A DNA stretch of 64,000 bases from assembly GCA_964229355.1 (NCBI GenBank), contig CAXRDE010000019.1, positions 496,001 through 560,000 on the forward strand. Reading direction: 5' to 3'. Shown here piece after piece: positions 1 through 8,496 of this stretch (positions within the stretch are counted from its first letter, which is position 1; each line of letters begins with the position of its first letter). Position numbers and translations under genes: made by a program. The notes beneath the pieces are model-generated. The model was given only the letters and a program-made list of their open reading frames with translations, was not told the DNA's origin and ran no database searches. This DNA comes from CAXRDE01 sp964229355. GTDB lineage: Bacteria > Cyanobacteriota > Sericytochromatia > UBA7694.

Positions 1-1
1 T

Positions 2-373
2 GCGATTTCTTATGGTGCCCATGAAGAACATTTGCGCTCCTTGCGTCATGCAGGTGCTGAGATTATTCACTGTCCCGATGAGAACAGTGCTGAACCTCGT
101 GTGGACCTGTCCCGTTTGATGATTCAATTGAACAAACGTGGCATTACCAGCGTGCTTATCGAAGGCGGCAGTACCTTGCGGGGGGCTGCGTTAGAAGCGG
201 GTATTGTGGATAAAATGACCTTTTTGATGGCACCCAAGATTTTTGGTAGTGCCGACGCCCGCTCGGCCATTGACGGCGAGGGTGCGACCATTGTCTCTGA
301 AGCCCGTGAGTTAAAGCGCTTAAAGGCCCGTTATCTGGGCTCTGATATTGTCATTGAAGGGTACCTGGCCTAA
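2..373 (+). CDS. ribD: RibD C-terminal reductase domain (5' truncated by window edge)
   Basis: The reading frame is open to the left edge, so only the C-terminal ~123 residues are present. The segment LLIEGG-like 'VLIEGGSTLRGAALEAGIVD' followed by 'MAPKIFGS' is the pattern of the RibD C-terminal NADPH-dependent pyrimidine reductase, which reduces the ribosyl moiety of the deaminated riboflavin precursor. The N-terminal deaminase half would lie outside the window. The stop is 4 bp before the pseudouridine synthase start, suggesting co-transcription. A stand-alone RibD-C/DHFR-like reductase cannot be excluded because the N-terminus is missing. Confidence 0.8.
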   Translation, partial: AISYGAHEEHLRSLRHAGAEIIHCPDENSAEPRVDLSRLMIQLNKRGITSVLIEGGSTLRGAALEAGIVDKMTFLMAPKIFGSADARSAIDGEGATIVSEARELKRLKARYLGSDIVIEGYLA

Positions 374-377
374 GGTC

Positions 378-1304
378 ATGGATGAAGTATTACCGTTTTT
401 GATCATTTCTGAAGCCTACCATCACGCCCGTGTGGATCAGGTGCTGTGTGAACAGCACCCTGAACACAGCCGTTCTTTGATCCGCAAGTGGCTGGATCAG
501 GGACAGGTCTGGCTCAATGATGAGACGGTCACCAAAGCGGGGCAAAAACTCAAGGCGGGAGACGTCTTGCGTTGGCAACCGCCCGCGATTCAAAAGTCCG
601 ATAAAATTATGCCCGAGGCTATCCCTTTGGATATTCGCTTTGAAGATGAGCACGTGCTGGTGGTCAATAAGCCGGTGGGCATGGTGGTGCATCCGGCCCC
701 AGGACACTATCAGGGAACCCTGGTGAATGGCTTGCTGTATCACTGTTCTTTTTTATCGGGCATTGGCGGTGTGGAGCGCCCTGGCATTGTACACCGGCTT
801 GACCGTGAAACCAGTGGGCTATTGGCGGTGGCCAAGACCGATCAGGCCCATCAAAATTTGTCCGCCCAGCTGCAATCTCGTACCATGAAGCGCCACTATG
901 ACGCCATTGCCGAGCAAAATTTTTCGCAGTCAGAGGGCACCATTGAGGCCCCCATTGCCCGCCACCCGGTTAAACGTCAGCAAATGGCGATTGTCGAAGG
1001 GGGACGTTTTGCACGCACCCATTGGCATGTGAAACACGCGTTTCACGGTTATACCTGGCTGGGCCTGGAGCTTGACACCGGTCGCACTCACCAAATTCGG
1101 GTGCACTTGAAGTCTATCCATCACCCGTTGGTGGGTGATGCGGTATATGGCTCCAAACGCAAACACCCTTTTAAAGTGGATCGGCCCATGCTGCATGCGT
1201 CGCGTCTCCAGTTTTTGCATCCGCTAACCCAGGAGCCCCTGAGTTTTGAAGTGCCAGTACCTGCGGACTTCCAACGCATTCTTGATCTTCTGGCCCAAAA
1301 ATAG
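378..1304 (+). CDS. rluD: RluA/RluD-family 23S rRNA pseudouridine synthase
   Basis: This 308-residue protein has an N-terminal S4 RNA-binding domain (about residues 15-75) followed by a PseudoU_synth_2 domain. The catalytic motif HRLDRETSGLL, with its conserved Asp, lies near residue 140, and the C-terminal 'DTGRTHQIRVHL' motif is typical of the RluA/RluD family. It should isomerise uridines in 23S rRNA; the exact target is inferred (RluD-like from the S4 domain). ATG at 378 is preferred over an upstream TTG because an AAGG sits just before it and the longer form would overlap ribD. Its stop overlaps the next start (TAGTG). Confidence 0.88.
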   Translation: MDEVLPFLIISEAYHHARVDQVLCEQHPEHSRSLIRKWLDQGQVWLNDETVTKAGQKLKAGDVLRWQPPAIQKSDKIMPEAIPLDIRFEDEHVLVVNKPVGMVVHPAPGHYQGTLVNGLLYHCSFLSGIGGVERPGIVHRLDRETSGLLAVAKTDQAHQNLSAQLQSRTMKRHYDAIAEQNFSQSEGTIEAPIARHPVKRQQMAIVEGGRFARTHWHVKHAFHGYTWLGLELDTGRTHQIRVHLKSIHHPLVGDAVYGSKRKHPFKVDRPMLHASRLQFLHPLTQEPLSFEVPVPADFQRILDLLAQK

Positions 1305-2749
1305 TGACGCAGACAGATTTTTGCTGTCTGTGTATGATTGTGAAGAATGCGCGCTCCCTGCTGCCTGGGACCTTAGATGCCTTGCAACCCTTGTGGGAAC
1401 TTGATTTCTTGGGGCAGGCCGTTTTTGTAGACACCGGTTCGCAAGACGGTACGTTAGACTATCTCCAGAAACGTTTTGAGGGCATGCCTCAGGTGCAGAT
1501 AAGCGCTTTGGACTGGCCTGAAGACTTTTCAAAGGCCAGAAACGCGGCCCTCGAGCGGGTGAACACGCCCTGGGTATTGTTTCTTGATGCCGATGAAGCC
1601 TTAAGTCCCGCCAGTATCTCTCTGCTGGTGTCGTGGCAACACACGTTGCAGCAAAGTCCTGCGGCGCAATGGCCTGAGGCTGTGGTGTGTGTGCGTCATA
1701 ATTTGGACGAACAGGGACGTATGACAAGCCAAGATTATTTGACACGTCTGTGGCAGTCTTCACCCGCGATTCGTTATGTGGGCAGAGTTCACGAGCGTCC
1801 GGTCTATTTTTTAGCGCCCGATCAGGCCCGTCCTTTGGAAGGCGTACAGCATTTGGCAGTACATCTTAAACATCGTGCGGCATCTCCTGAGACGTCCGCT
1901 GCGAAACAGAAGATGTACGGGCGCTATCTGGCGCAGGCCAGATCTGAGACGCCTTCGCCGTATTTGGATTACCATTGGGTGATTTCACCGCAGGTTCAGC
2001 GAACGCTGTCACCCGCAGCGCGTCTCGCTATCTTGTGGCCCGCGATTGAAGCCACGCAATCTCAGGCCGCCCAGGCCACATCGGTCTTGCCTTTTCCTGC
2101 CTGGGCAGGTGTTCCCTGGGCCGCTGCGCTTTTAGAAGCCCAATACTTATGGGCCGAGTCCGGTCAAAGCGAAGCGATGATCACTTTTTTTACCACCTAT
2201 CTTGCCGCTGAGCATCCCTTGCCCCTGTTTGCGGAGTCCTGGGGGCAATTGGCACTGGCTTATGTGGCAGGGCAAGCGGTGCAGCCTCAGCGATGGATGC
2301 AAGCCATTGGGATGTTGTATAAGGCTCTGGATCCTACCGGGTCGGTATTTGAGCTCTCTCAGGGTTGGAACACCTGGCAAAGCCATGGACTTCTGGCACA
2401 GCTTTATCTACAACTGGGAGACTCTCCGGCGGCCTGGTGTCATTGCCATTTGGCCTGGCGCGATACTGATGTATCCCCTGAAATGAGGCGTACGCTGCGG
2501 CACTTGCGTCAGCAGTTGGACAGGCTTTGCCCTTTTGTGCAAGCGGTGGAGCAACTGCAGCGGGCCTGGGCCCGTGCGATAGCGGCACAGGATGACGTGG
2601 CGATGGCGTGGTTGTCTTGTTTTTTGTGGGGCTTGCAAGGCAGCTTAACACCTATTGAGAAGCTGAGGGCAGTGAACTGGGGGCTCATCCCGGACACGCA
2701 TCCGGTGCGTGTTTTTAAGCGGTATTTGACGGCGCGGCACAGGCACTAA
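1304..2749 (+). CDS. Family 2 glycosyltransferase with helical/TPR-like C-terminus
   Basis: Residues 1-110 form a GT-A family 2 domain: 'CMIVKN' at the start, VDTGSQDGT at 42-50, and the metal-binding LFLDADEAL at 92-100. The remaining ~370 residues are Ala/Leu/Gln/Trp-rich and look alpha-helical, resembling the TPR-type tails of SunS-like glycosyltransferases. Substrate and acceptor cannot be read from sequence. The GTG start shares its first base with the stop of the upstream rluD-type gene (TAGTG), indicating translational coupling. Confidence 0.8.
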   Translation: MTQTDFCCLCMIVKNARSLLPGTLDALQPLWELDFLGQAVFVDTGSQDGTLDYLQKRFEGMPQVQISALDWPEDFSKARNAALERVNTPWVLFLDADEALSPASISLLVSWQHTLQQSPAAQWPEAVVCVRHNLDEQGRMTSQDYLTRLWQSSPAIRYVGRVHERPVYFLAPDQARPLEGVQHLAVHLKHRAASPETSAAKQKMYGRYLAQARSETPSPYLDYHWVISPQVQRTLSPAARLAILWPAIEATQSQAAQATSVLPFPAWAGVPWAAALLEAQYLWAESGQSEAMITFFTTYLAAEHPLPLFAESWGQLALAYVAGQAVQPQRWMQAIGMLYKALDPTGSVFELSQGWNTWQSHGLLAQLYLQLGDSPAAWCHCHLAWRDTDVSPEMRRTLRHLRQQLDRLCPFVQAVEQLQRAWARAIAAQDDVAMAWLSCFLWGLQGSLTPIEKLRAVNWGLIPDTHPVRVFKRYLTARHRH

Positions 2750-2754
2750 TTAAA

Positions 2755-2782
2755 AAGCCCTGTATGATACAGGGCTTCGTTC
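2755..2782. terminator. Bidirectional hairpin terminator
   Basis: A 9-bp stem (AAGCCCTGT / ACAGGGCTT) with a 5-nt loop lies between convergent genes. It is preceded by an A-run and followed by a short T-rich stretch. Confidence 0.65.
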
Positions 2783-2783
2783 A

Positions 2784-3095
2784 CTAAGCAATCGTGTCTT
2801 GCAAGCGTTTGTGGTAGTCTCGGCTGACCCACTGAGATTGTGGGTTGATCACTTTGGTCAGCAAATAAGCGCTGTATAAGCGATTGGACAGAGAGTCTGC
2901 GGTAAAAGCCGAAAGGTAAATGGTATCCCCTGAGGTAATCACTGCACTGCGGGTCTTTTTACCACAGGTGCAATCTTCTAAGGTGTTGTCCTCTTTGGCC
3001 CGTTGAATCATGCGTCGAATGGGGGCGGAGTCCACCGCCACGATGGCCACAATATTTTCTAAGGGCACGCGATAATCATAACCAATACTTAGCAT
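2784..3095 (-). CDS. RemA-like (DUF370) regulator, second copy
   Basis: This 103-residue protein begins MLSIGYDYRVPLENIVAIV and carries the DUF370 core 'DSAPIRRMI' and 'KKTRSAVIT', followed by 'LSAFTADSLSNR'. RemA in Bacillus is a DNA-binding activator of extracellular-matrix and osmoprotection genes; the function here is inferred only from family. It is longer at the C-terminus than its upstream paralogue and has a 'CTCGKKTR' insert with two cysteines. Its ATG overlaps the stop of the upstream copy (TAATG), so the pair is translationally coupled. Confidence 0.8.
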   Translation of the reverse strand: MLSIGYDYRVPLENIVAIVAVDSAPIRRMIQRAKEDNTLEDCTCGKKTRSAVITSGDTIYLSAFTADSLSNRLYSAYLLTKVINPQSQWVSRDYHKRLQDTIA

Positions 3096-3367
3096 TAGGC
3101 GGCAGTATTGCTTTCTTCAGTACGTTTCACATCGCCATAAGAACCATCCGCACGTTTGGCCAACGAGTCTGCCGTAAAAGCAGAAAGAACGATATGGCCA
3201 GAGTCTGTAATGACAACGCTTCGGGTTTTACGTCCGTAAGTGGCGTCTACCAGTTTGCCATTTTTTTGGCCTTCGTGAATCATGCGTTTAATGGGAGCTG
3301 AGTCAGAAGAGACAATCGCGATGATGCGGTTCAGGGGAACGATGTTTCCATACCCAATGTTTAACAT
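3095..3367 (-). CDS. RemA-like (DUF370) regulator, first copy
   Basis: This 90-residue protein starts MLNIGYGNIVPLNRIIAIV, with the DUF370 signatures 'SDSAPIKRMI' and 'GRKTRSVVITDSGHIVLSA'. It is the canonical size for the RemA/YlzA family. The ATG at 3367 is chosen because an AGGAG lies 11 nt upstream and DUF370 proteins begin at this point; a longer TTG-initiated frame exists but runs into the neighbouring terminator. It is transcribed with the second copy downstream. In a diderm, non-Firmicute setting the target genes are unknown. Confidence 0.85.
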   Translation of the reverse strand: MLNIGYGNIVPLNRIIAIVSSDSAPIKRMIHEGQKNGKLVDATYGRKTRSVVITDSGHIVLSAFTADSLAKRADGSYGDVKRTEESNTAA

Positions 3368-3415
3368 AAGGTTTAGGTCTCCTAATCGTAAAATTAAATG
3401 AATATTTTGAATCCA

Positions 3416-3444
3416 ATTATATCTGAGAACCCCGAGGATTAAGA
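3416..3444 (-). promoter_or_regulatory. Probable promoter of the RemA-like pair
   Basis: On the minus strand a perfect TATAAT (3416-3421) lies about 50 bp upstream of the first RemA-like ATG. A weak -35 (TCTTAA, 3439-3444) is 17 bp away. Confidence 0.5.
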
Positions 3445-3457
3445 AGTACATACGCAG

Positions 3458-3483
3458 AAAAAGACGCAAGATTGCGCCTTTTT
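3458..3483 (-). terminator. Terminator of the BI-1 family gene
   Basis: On the minus strand a 12-bp stem AAAAAGGCGCAA / TTGCGTCTTTTT, with one G-U pair and a 2-nt spacer, ends in a T5 run. It sits 36 bp after the stop of the BI-1 gene and before the RemA-like promoter. Confidence 0.65.
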
Positions 3484-3518
3484 AAGCCTTTTATGTTATT
3501 TTTTACAAAAATATGACT

Positions 3519-4217
3519 TTAGTCGTCGCTGCTCATAATCCCCATGAGATAGAGAATATTTTTGAATAGACCGAGGAAGTCAATGAACAGCATAATGGCC
3601 GCCATAACATACATCTGGTCTGAGAAGCGATTGCGAATCACAGACATATCGTAGAGCACAAACCCGGCAAAAAACACCACCGAAACCATTGAAAGTAACG
3701 TAAATGTTAAGGTGTTGCCAAAGAACATGCTAATCAAGAAAGAAATAATCAGTCCAATACCCAGTGCGCTTAAAAAGCCACCGAGGCCTTCAAAGTTACG
3801 TTTGGTGGTCAGGCTATAAGCCATGAGACCGCCAAAGGTAATGCCTGTTACCGCAAAAGCCTGAGCAATTAAAGGGATGCCTCCGGCAAAATTGGCCCAC
3901 TGCAAGAGAGGAACCATACCCAGACCTGCCAGGACGGTGACCAGACCGTATAACAGCACGTTGAGTCCTTTGTTTTCGTTTTGGGCCCACATGCCTGAGG
4001 TTAACACCAAAATAAATTCGCCAATTAAAGCCAGCAGTGAAATACCGCGAGGCACTCCCATGCCCAGGTAGGCGCTGGCGGCGGTTAATAGAAGTCCAAA
4101 GCCAAAAAGAGGTAAGACACGGGTGTCAAAAACCTCCTGGCTCATACCCATGCCGCCCCATGGACTGACGCGGCTTTGCGATGCGTAACGTGAGTCTCTC
4201 ATACCGTGAATGCTCAC
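3519..4217 (-). CDS. BI-1/YccA (UPF0005) family membrane protein
   Basis: About 232 residues with roughly seven hydrophobic segments. It carries the Bax-inhibitor-1 family C-terminal signature 'FFAGFVLYDMSVIRN ... IDFLGLFKNILYLMG', in which the acidic residues near the last helices are the conserved pH-sensing/Ca2+ leak positions in BsYetJ. It is an inner-membrane protein, possibly an ion leak channel or an FtsH-associated YccA-like modulator. The start is uncertain: GTG at 4217 is used because it follows a purine-rich stretch; TTG 4244 and ATG 4202 are alternatives. Confidence 0.82.
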   Translation of the reverse strand: MSIHGMRDSRYASQSRVSPWGGMGMSQEVFDTRVLPLFGFGLLLTAASAYLGMGVPRGISLLALIGEFILVLTSGMWAQNENKGLNVLLYGLVTVLAGLGMVPLLQWANFAGGIPLIAQAFAVTGITFGGLMAYSLTTKRNFEGLGGFLSALGIGLIISFLISMFFGNTLTFTLLSMVSVVFFAGFVLYDMSVIRNRFSDQMYVMAAIMLFIDFLGLFKNILYLMGIMSSDD

Positions 4218-4298
4218 TTTCTTTTTTTCTTTTATTATAACCAATCTATTGGCATAAATTAAGAGGGTAATTTAATCACATTATTTTGAGATTTGCTC

Positions 4299-4307
4299 TG
4301 TTATGAT
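4299..4307 (+). promoter_or_regulatory. Extended -10 promoter upstream of sepF
   Basis: TGTTATGAT fits an extended -10 (TGnTATnAT) and lies 33 bp upstream of the sepF ATG. No good -35 is visible, as expected for extended -10 promoters. Confidence 0.5.
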
Positions 4308-4339
4308 ATGCAAGTAAAAAAATAAAGTACAGGTGTGAA

Positions 4340-4747
4340 ATGAACAAGCTCTGGGATCGTGTTAAGTCCTTATTTACCTATGAAGAAGAAGAGCTAGAAA
4401 CCCTGAATGTGCCGGTGCGCGGTGAAAATGGCCCCCCACCCAGCTTTTCGGGTGCGCTCTCAAACATGAGCGGTCATGAAATTGTGGTCATGAAACCCAC
4501 TTCTTTTAAAGAAACCCTGCTGGCGGTACAGTGCCTCAAAAACCGCTCAACCCTCATTGTGAATGTGAATGACCTTTCAAAAGATGAGTCGCAGCGGTTT
4601 ATCGATTTCATTTCCGGCTCGGTGTATGCCCTGGATGGTTCACAGGAGTGCGTCGGTGAAGAAATTTATCTGCTGACGCCAAGTCATGTGGGCATTCGTT
4701 CCAATCAAGCGCTGGTGACCTCTGAGGGCTTAGTGGCACGGAACTAA
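4340..4747 (+). CDS. sepF: Cell division protein SepF
   Basis: This 135-residue protein begins with an amphipathic N-terminal membrane-binding segment (MNKLWDRVKSLF) and an acidic linker. The SepF/DUF552 core follows: 'VVMKPTSFKETLLAVQCLKN', 'VNVNDLSKDESQRFIDFISGSVYAL' and 'EIYLLTPSHVGI'. SepF tethers FtsZ polymers to the membrane and is typical of Firmicutes, Actinobacteria and Cyanobacteria. Its presence, rather than FtsA/ZipA, supports the cyanobacterial-lineage assignment. It is the first gene of a run that continues with plsC 4 bp downstream. Confidence 0.93.
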   Translation: MNKLWDRVKSLFTYEEEELETLNVPVRGENGPPPSFSGALSNMSGHEIVVMKPTSFKETLLAVQCLKNRSTLIVNVNDLSKDESQRFIDFISGSVYALDGSQECVGEEIYLLTPSHVGIRSNQALVTSEGLVARN

Positions 4748-4751
4748 AGCC

Positions 4752-5489
4752 ATGCCCAACGGACGTTTTCTCTGGGCTTCGTTGGTCACCATTGTGGTGA
4801 CCTTTGTGTGCGCCAGCAGTGCGTTGCTGGCGGTGCTTTTTCGGGCGCCCCGCCCCGTCTTAGATGCGATTTCTCGCACCTGGGCCAGCCTTATTTTGAA
4901 GGCCTGTCAAATTCGCGTGGAGCTGAGCGATCTCGAACATTTGCCCGCAGGCTCTTCGATTCTCGTGGGCAATCACCAGGGCATGCTCGATATTTTGGCG
5001 TTAATGTCTGCCCTGCCCCATCCGCCAGTGTTTGCGGCGAAGGCAGAGCTATTTAAAATTCCCCTCTTTGGTCAGGCCATGCGCTCTGTGGGCCATATTC
5101 CCATTTACCGGGGAGAACGCGAAAAAGCCATTGCCAGCATTAACGCCGGGGCGAAGCGCTTGCAACAAACCGGCCACCAGTTGGTGTTCTTTCCCGAGGG
5201 GACGCGCACCCGCGACGGTCACATTCAGGGCTTTAAAAAAGGCGCTTTTGTGTTTGCTTTAGAGAGTCAGTTGCCCCTTGTGCCTTTTGCCATTAACGGT
5301 AGTTATCAGACCTGTCCGCCAGGATTTAAAAAGGTTTACGCAGGTACAATTCAGGTACGTTTATTGCCCCCCATTGACGTTAGCCAGTATGATGTATCTC
5401 AGCGGGATGTCTTAACCCAAACAGTGCGGGAGCAAATCGTGACCGCCGTTGCACAGCAACAGGAGCATTACCAACTTCCCGCCGCGTAA
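4752..5489 (+). CDS. plsC: 1-acyl-sn-glycerol-3-phosphate acyltransferase
   Basis: A PlsC-type acyltransferase of 245 residues. After an N-terminal membrane segment (residues 8-30) it shows the catalytic NHxxxxD motif (NHQGMLD, 74-80) and the glycerol-phosphate binding FPEGTRT (147-153). It acylates lysophosphatidic acid to phosphatidic acid in phospholipid synthesis at the inner membrane. It sits between sepF and coaBC with very short gaps, linking division, phospholipid and CoA synthesis in one transcription unit. Confidence 0.92.
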   Translation: MPNGRFLWASLVTIVVTFVCASSALLAVLFRAPRPVLDAISRTWASLILKACQIRVELSDLEHLPAGSSILVGNHQGMLDILALMSALPHPPVFAAKAELFKIPLFGQAMRSVGHIPIYRGEREKAIASINAGAKRLQQTGHQLVFFPEGTRTRDGHIQGFKKGAFVFALESQLPLVPFAINGSYQTCPPGFKKVYAGTIQVRLLPPIDVSQYDVSQRDVLTQTVREQIVTAVAQQQEHYQLPAA

Positions 5490-5502
5490 GGAGAAGTTTG
5501 CC

Positions 5503-6864
5503 ATGCCCCATGATCCCTTTGAACACCACCATCATACCAATACCCTGATATCGGCCCATGATTTAGCAGACGCCATTGACGACATTCCTCCTGAAGACGC
5601 CTGGGAACCTGCACCGCCGTCCCCCTCTAACCTCAATGATCATGAGGTGCCGATCCATTCGACCTTGTTTCAACACAAACGCATAGCCTTGCTTGTGTGT
5701 GGGGGCATCGCCGCCATGAAAATCCCGTTGCTGGCCCGTGAGCTGCGTAAGCATGGGGCTGAAGTGACCGCTTTTGTGTCTGAAGAGGCACTGCGCTATG
5801 TCACCGTTGATGCCCTTGCCTGGAGTACAAACCGCCCGGTGGTGACCGGCCTAACGGCTCGGGCAGAGCACCTGGGTGACGGTGAAACCTTTGATGCGTA
5901 TGTGCTCGTTCCGGCCACATATAATACCTTAAATAAATTTGCTACCGGGATTGCTGACAATGCGGTGACCACGGTTCTCGCTTCAGCGCTGGGGCGCTTG
6001 AGTCGTCAGCAAACTTCCATTTTGGTGGTGCCCACGATGCATGGTTCGATGCATAACCCGATTCTTGAAGCGAGTTTACGGCGTTTGCAGGGGTGGGGTG
6101 TGCGCGTGATTCCGCCCCGAGATGCCTATGGCAAACACAATTTACCCGACTTAGACACAATGGTCTACGCCATTGCCCGAGAGCTGAGCGGGCGTCCCTT
6201 GAGTGGCCTTTCTGTGTTGGTTACTGGCGGACCGACGCCGGTGCCTTTAGACGCGGTACGTTATTTAACGAATCGTTTTACAGGCCGTTTGAGTTACGCC
6301 ATTGCCAAGGCTTTTTATGTGGCGGGCGCAGAGGTACATTGGGTGCTGGGCAAGAGCAGTTTCTCGCCACCATCCTGGCTTCCCTGTTATGCTGTAGATA
6401 CGTTTCAGGCGTATCTTGATACGGTGCAATACCTGGCGGAAACACAGCAGTGTGACGTGGGCGTCTTTTCGGCGGCAGTGGCGGATTATACGGTGTCTCA
6501 ACCTTATGTGGGCAAGCTTCCCAGTGGCCAGGACATGACCCTGCATTTGCAGCCCACCCCAAAAGTCATCGACCTGATTCACCAGCGTTTTCCGGAGATG
6601 TATAAAGTCACCTTTAAATTGGAATCTGGACGCGCCCATGAAGAACTGATTGAGATGGCGCGTCAGCGTTTACAACAGCATTCGCAATTGGTGGTGGTGA
6701 ATCAGGTGGCACCTGAAGGGGAGTCAGGTGACGAACCTGCTGAGCAAGAAGCCTGGCTGGTTACCGAGAAATCGGTACGGCCCTTTGTGGGCAAATCGGC
6801 CATTGCCCAGGGCATTGTGGAGCATGTAAAAGCAGCACGGGCACCATTTATTTTTGAAGGGTAA
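5503..6864 (+). CDS. coaBC: CoaBC (Dfp) bifunctional CoA biosynthesis protein, non-canonical decarboxylase half
   Basis: A 453-residue protein with a His-rich N-terminal extension of ~55 residues, a flavoprotein (CoaC) domain (VCGGIAAMK 65-73, H123, PATYNT 137-142) and a CoaB synthetase domain (TGGPTPVPLDAVRYL from 231, AAVADY 314-319). CoaC decarboxylates phosphopantothenoylcysteine and CoaB makes it from phosphopantothenate and cysteine. The usual PxMNxxMW motif reads PTMHGSM (177-183), replacing the catalytic Asn by His, and the conserved Cys loop is replaced by 'PRDAYGKHNLPD'. ATG 5503 follows AAGGAG by 8 nt. Synthetase activity is likely; decarboxylase activity needs testing. Confidence 0.85.
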   Translation: MPHDPFEHHHHTNTLISAHDLADAIDDIPPEDAWEPAPPSPSNLNDHEVPIHSTLFQHKRIALLVCGGIAAMKIPLLARELRKHGAEVTAFVSEEALRYVTVDALAWSTNRPVVTGLTARAEHLGDGETFDAYVLVPATYNTLNKFATGIADNAVTTVLASALGRLSRQQTSILVVPTMHGSMHNPILEASLRRLQGWGVRVIPPRDAYGKHNLPDLDTMVYAIARELSGRPLSGLSVLVTGGPTPVPLDAVRYLTNRFTGRLSYAIAKAFYVAGAEVHWVLGKSSFSPPSWLPCYAVDTFQAYLDTVQYLAETQQCDVGVFSAAVADYTVSQPYVGKLPSGQDMTLHLQPTPKVIDLIHQRFPEMYKVTFKLESGRAHEELIEMARQRLQQHSQLVVVNQVAPEGESGDEPAEQEAWLVTEKSVRPFVGKSAIAQGIVEHVKAARAPFIFEG

Positions 6865-6870
6865 TGGCAT

Positions 6871-8496
6871 ATGCAACTTTTTGAACAAACCGGTCCCCAT
6901 TTAGACAATACGTATCAGGGCGATCCCTATCTTAAGGCCTTGCTGTCACAGCAGGTGCCTCCGTCGATGTTTTCGACCTGGCAAGCTCCTCTGGCGCGTA
7001 TGGGCGAGTTGAGTGGTGGAGCGCTGTACACCCTTCAGCAAGCGGATCGTTTACATGAGCCCGAGCTGACCCAATGGAGTCCCTGGGGAGAGCGCATTGA
7101 CCATATTGCCCTGACCCCTTTATGGCAGGCCGCTGAAAAAGTGGCCGCTGAAGAGGGGCTTGTGGCCATTCCCTATGAAAGGCAATACGGTGCGTTTTCT
7201 CGGGTTCTGCAGTTTGCACTGGTGTATTTGTTTACCCCTTCTTCAGATATTTACAGTTGTCCGTTGGCCATGACCGATGGCGCTGCGACCACCCTGCTGC
7301 AGAGTGGCAACCAGGCCCTGGTGGAGCGGGCGATTCCTCACCTGACCAGCCGGGACCCCCGACAATTTTGGACCAGTGGCCAGTGGATGACTGAGCTGCC
7401 CGGCGGCTCAGATGTGTCACGTACCGAAACCGTTGCTCAGGCTACCGATACCGGCTGGCAATTGCAAGGCCGCAAATGGTTTACCTCTGCCACCACCTCG
7501 CAAATGGCGTTGGCTCTCGCCCGGCCCGAGGGCAATCCTGAGGGCAGCAAAGGCCTGGCTTTATTTTACTTAGAGCCCCGTGATGCCCAGGGCAAATTGC
7601 AAAAAATTCAGGTCAACCGCCTTAAAGATAAAATGGGCACCCGGAAAGTGCCGACGGCCGAGTTACTGCTCACCGGTACCCCCGCTCAGCTGGTGGCAGG
7701 CAATACCCACGGTGTGAAACAGATTGCGCCCATGCTCAATATTACCCGCACCTGGAACGCGGCCTCGGCCATTGGCTTAATGCGTCGGGGTTTGCATCTG
7801 GCCTGGGACTATGCCACCCGTCGCCGGGCTTTTGGCGATGTGTTGATTCGCAAGCCCCTGCACCGTGAAACCCTCGTGAATTTAGAGGCTACCTTTGCGC
7901 GGGCTTTTTGCTTTACTTTTGCCTGTGTACACCTGTTGGGTAAACAAGAAAACGGTGAGGCCACCGCCCAGGAGCAAGAGCAGCTGCGTCTGTTTATTCC
8001 CCTGCTGAAGCTAAGCACGGGCAAACAGGCGGTCCAGGTGCTGAGCGAGGTCATGGAAAGCTTTGGTGGCGCGGGCTATATAGAGGATACGGGGATTCCG
8101 CAATTGCTGCGCGACGCCCAGGTGCTTCCCATCTGGGAGGGAACCACCAATGTCTTGTCTCTGGACAGCTTGCATGTGCTGCTGAAATCAGGAAAAACCC
8201 AGCTGAAAGACTGGTTAAGTGCAGCCCATTTAAACGCCCCCGGAGAAGCCCATGAAGCGGGACGACAACGGGTTCAACAGGCCTTGCAGCGCATACAGGA
8301 GCTGAGCAACCAGCCAGAATATTTGGAGTCTCAGGCCCGCACCATCGCCTGGGATTTTGCCTCGGGTTTGGGGCAGTTGTATTTGGCTGACTTTGCCGCA
8401 GCGCATGCTGAACTCATCTTTGCTGCCAATACGGATACCCCGCTGACGGTGACCACTGCCGAGCTCCTGTCGCGGAGCCAAAACAGATGGCCATAA
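6871..8496 (+). CDS. AidB-like acyl-CoA dehydrogenase family flavoprotein
   Basis: This 541-residue protein has the acyl-CoA dehydrogenase fold motifs 'WMTELPGGSDVS' (middle domain), 'RRRAFGDVL' and 'FGGAGYIEDTGIPQLLRDA'. The C-terminal 'PIWEGTTNVLSLDSLHVL' contains the Glu at the catalytic-base position and resembles the WEG-NV-LD signature of AidB. AidB is an FAD protein of the alkylation response; ordinary fatty acyl-CoA dehydrogenase activity is an alternative. It lies 6 bp after coaBC and overlaps the PhyH-like gene by 10 bp, so the two may act together on a lipid or on alkylated or CoA-linked substrates. Confidence 0.8.
   Translation: MQLFEQTGPHLDNTYQGDPYLKALLSQQVPPSMFSTWQAPLARMGELSGGALYTLQQADRLHEPELTQWSPWGERIDHIALTPLWQAAEKVAAEEGLVAIPYERQYGAFSRVLQFALVYLFTPSSDIYSCPLAMTDGAATTLLQSGNQALVERAIPHLTSRDPRQFWTSGQWMTELPGGSDVSRTETVAQATDTGWQLQGRKWFTSATTSQMALALARPEGNPEGSKGLALFYLEPRDAQGKLQKIQVNRLKDKMGTRKVPTAELLLTGTPAQLVAGNTHGVKQIAPMLNITRTWNAASAIGLMRRGLHLAWDYATRRRAFGDVLIRKPLHRETLVNLEATFARAFCFTFACVHLLGKQENGEATAQEQEQLRLFIPLLKLSTGKQAVQVLSEVMESFGGAGYIEDTGIPQLLRDAQVLPIWEGTTNVLSLDSLHVLLKSGKTQLKDWLSAAHLNAPGEAHEAGRQRVQQALQRIQELSNQPEYLESQARTIAWDFASGLGQLYLADFAAAHAELIFAANTDTPLTVTTAELLSRSQNRWP

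Noticed and set aside
1224..1763. Minus-strand frame of 179 aa across the pseudouridine synthase/glycosyltransferase junction
   Set aside because: It overlaps two well-supported genes, contains no recognisable domain and has biased composition of a shadow frame.
3368..3469. 34-residue N-terminal extension of the first RemA-like protein
   Set aside because: It runs through the promoter and into the upstream terminator hairpin; DUF370 proteins start at MLNIG, where an AGGAG is present.
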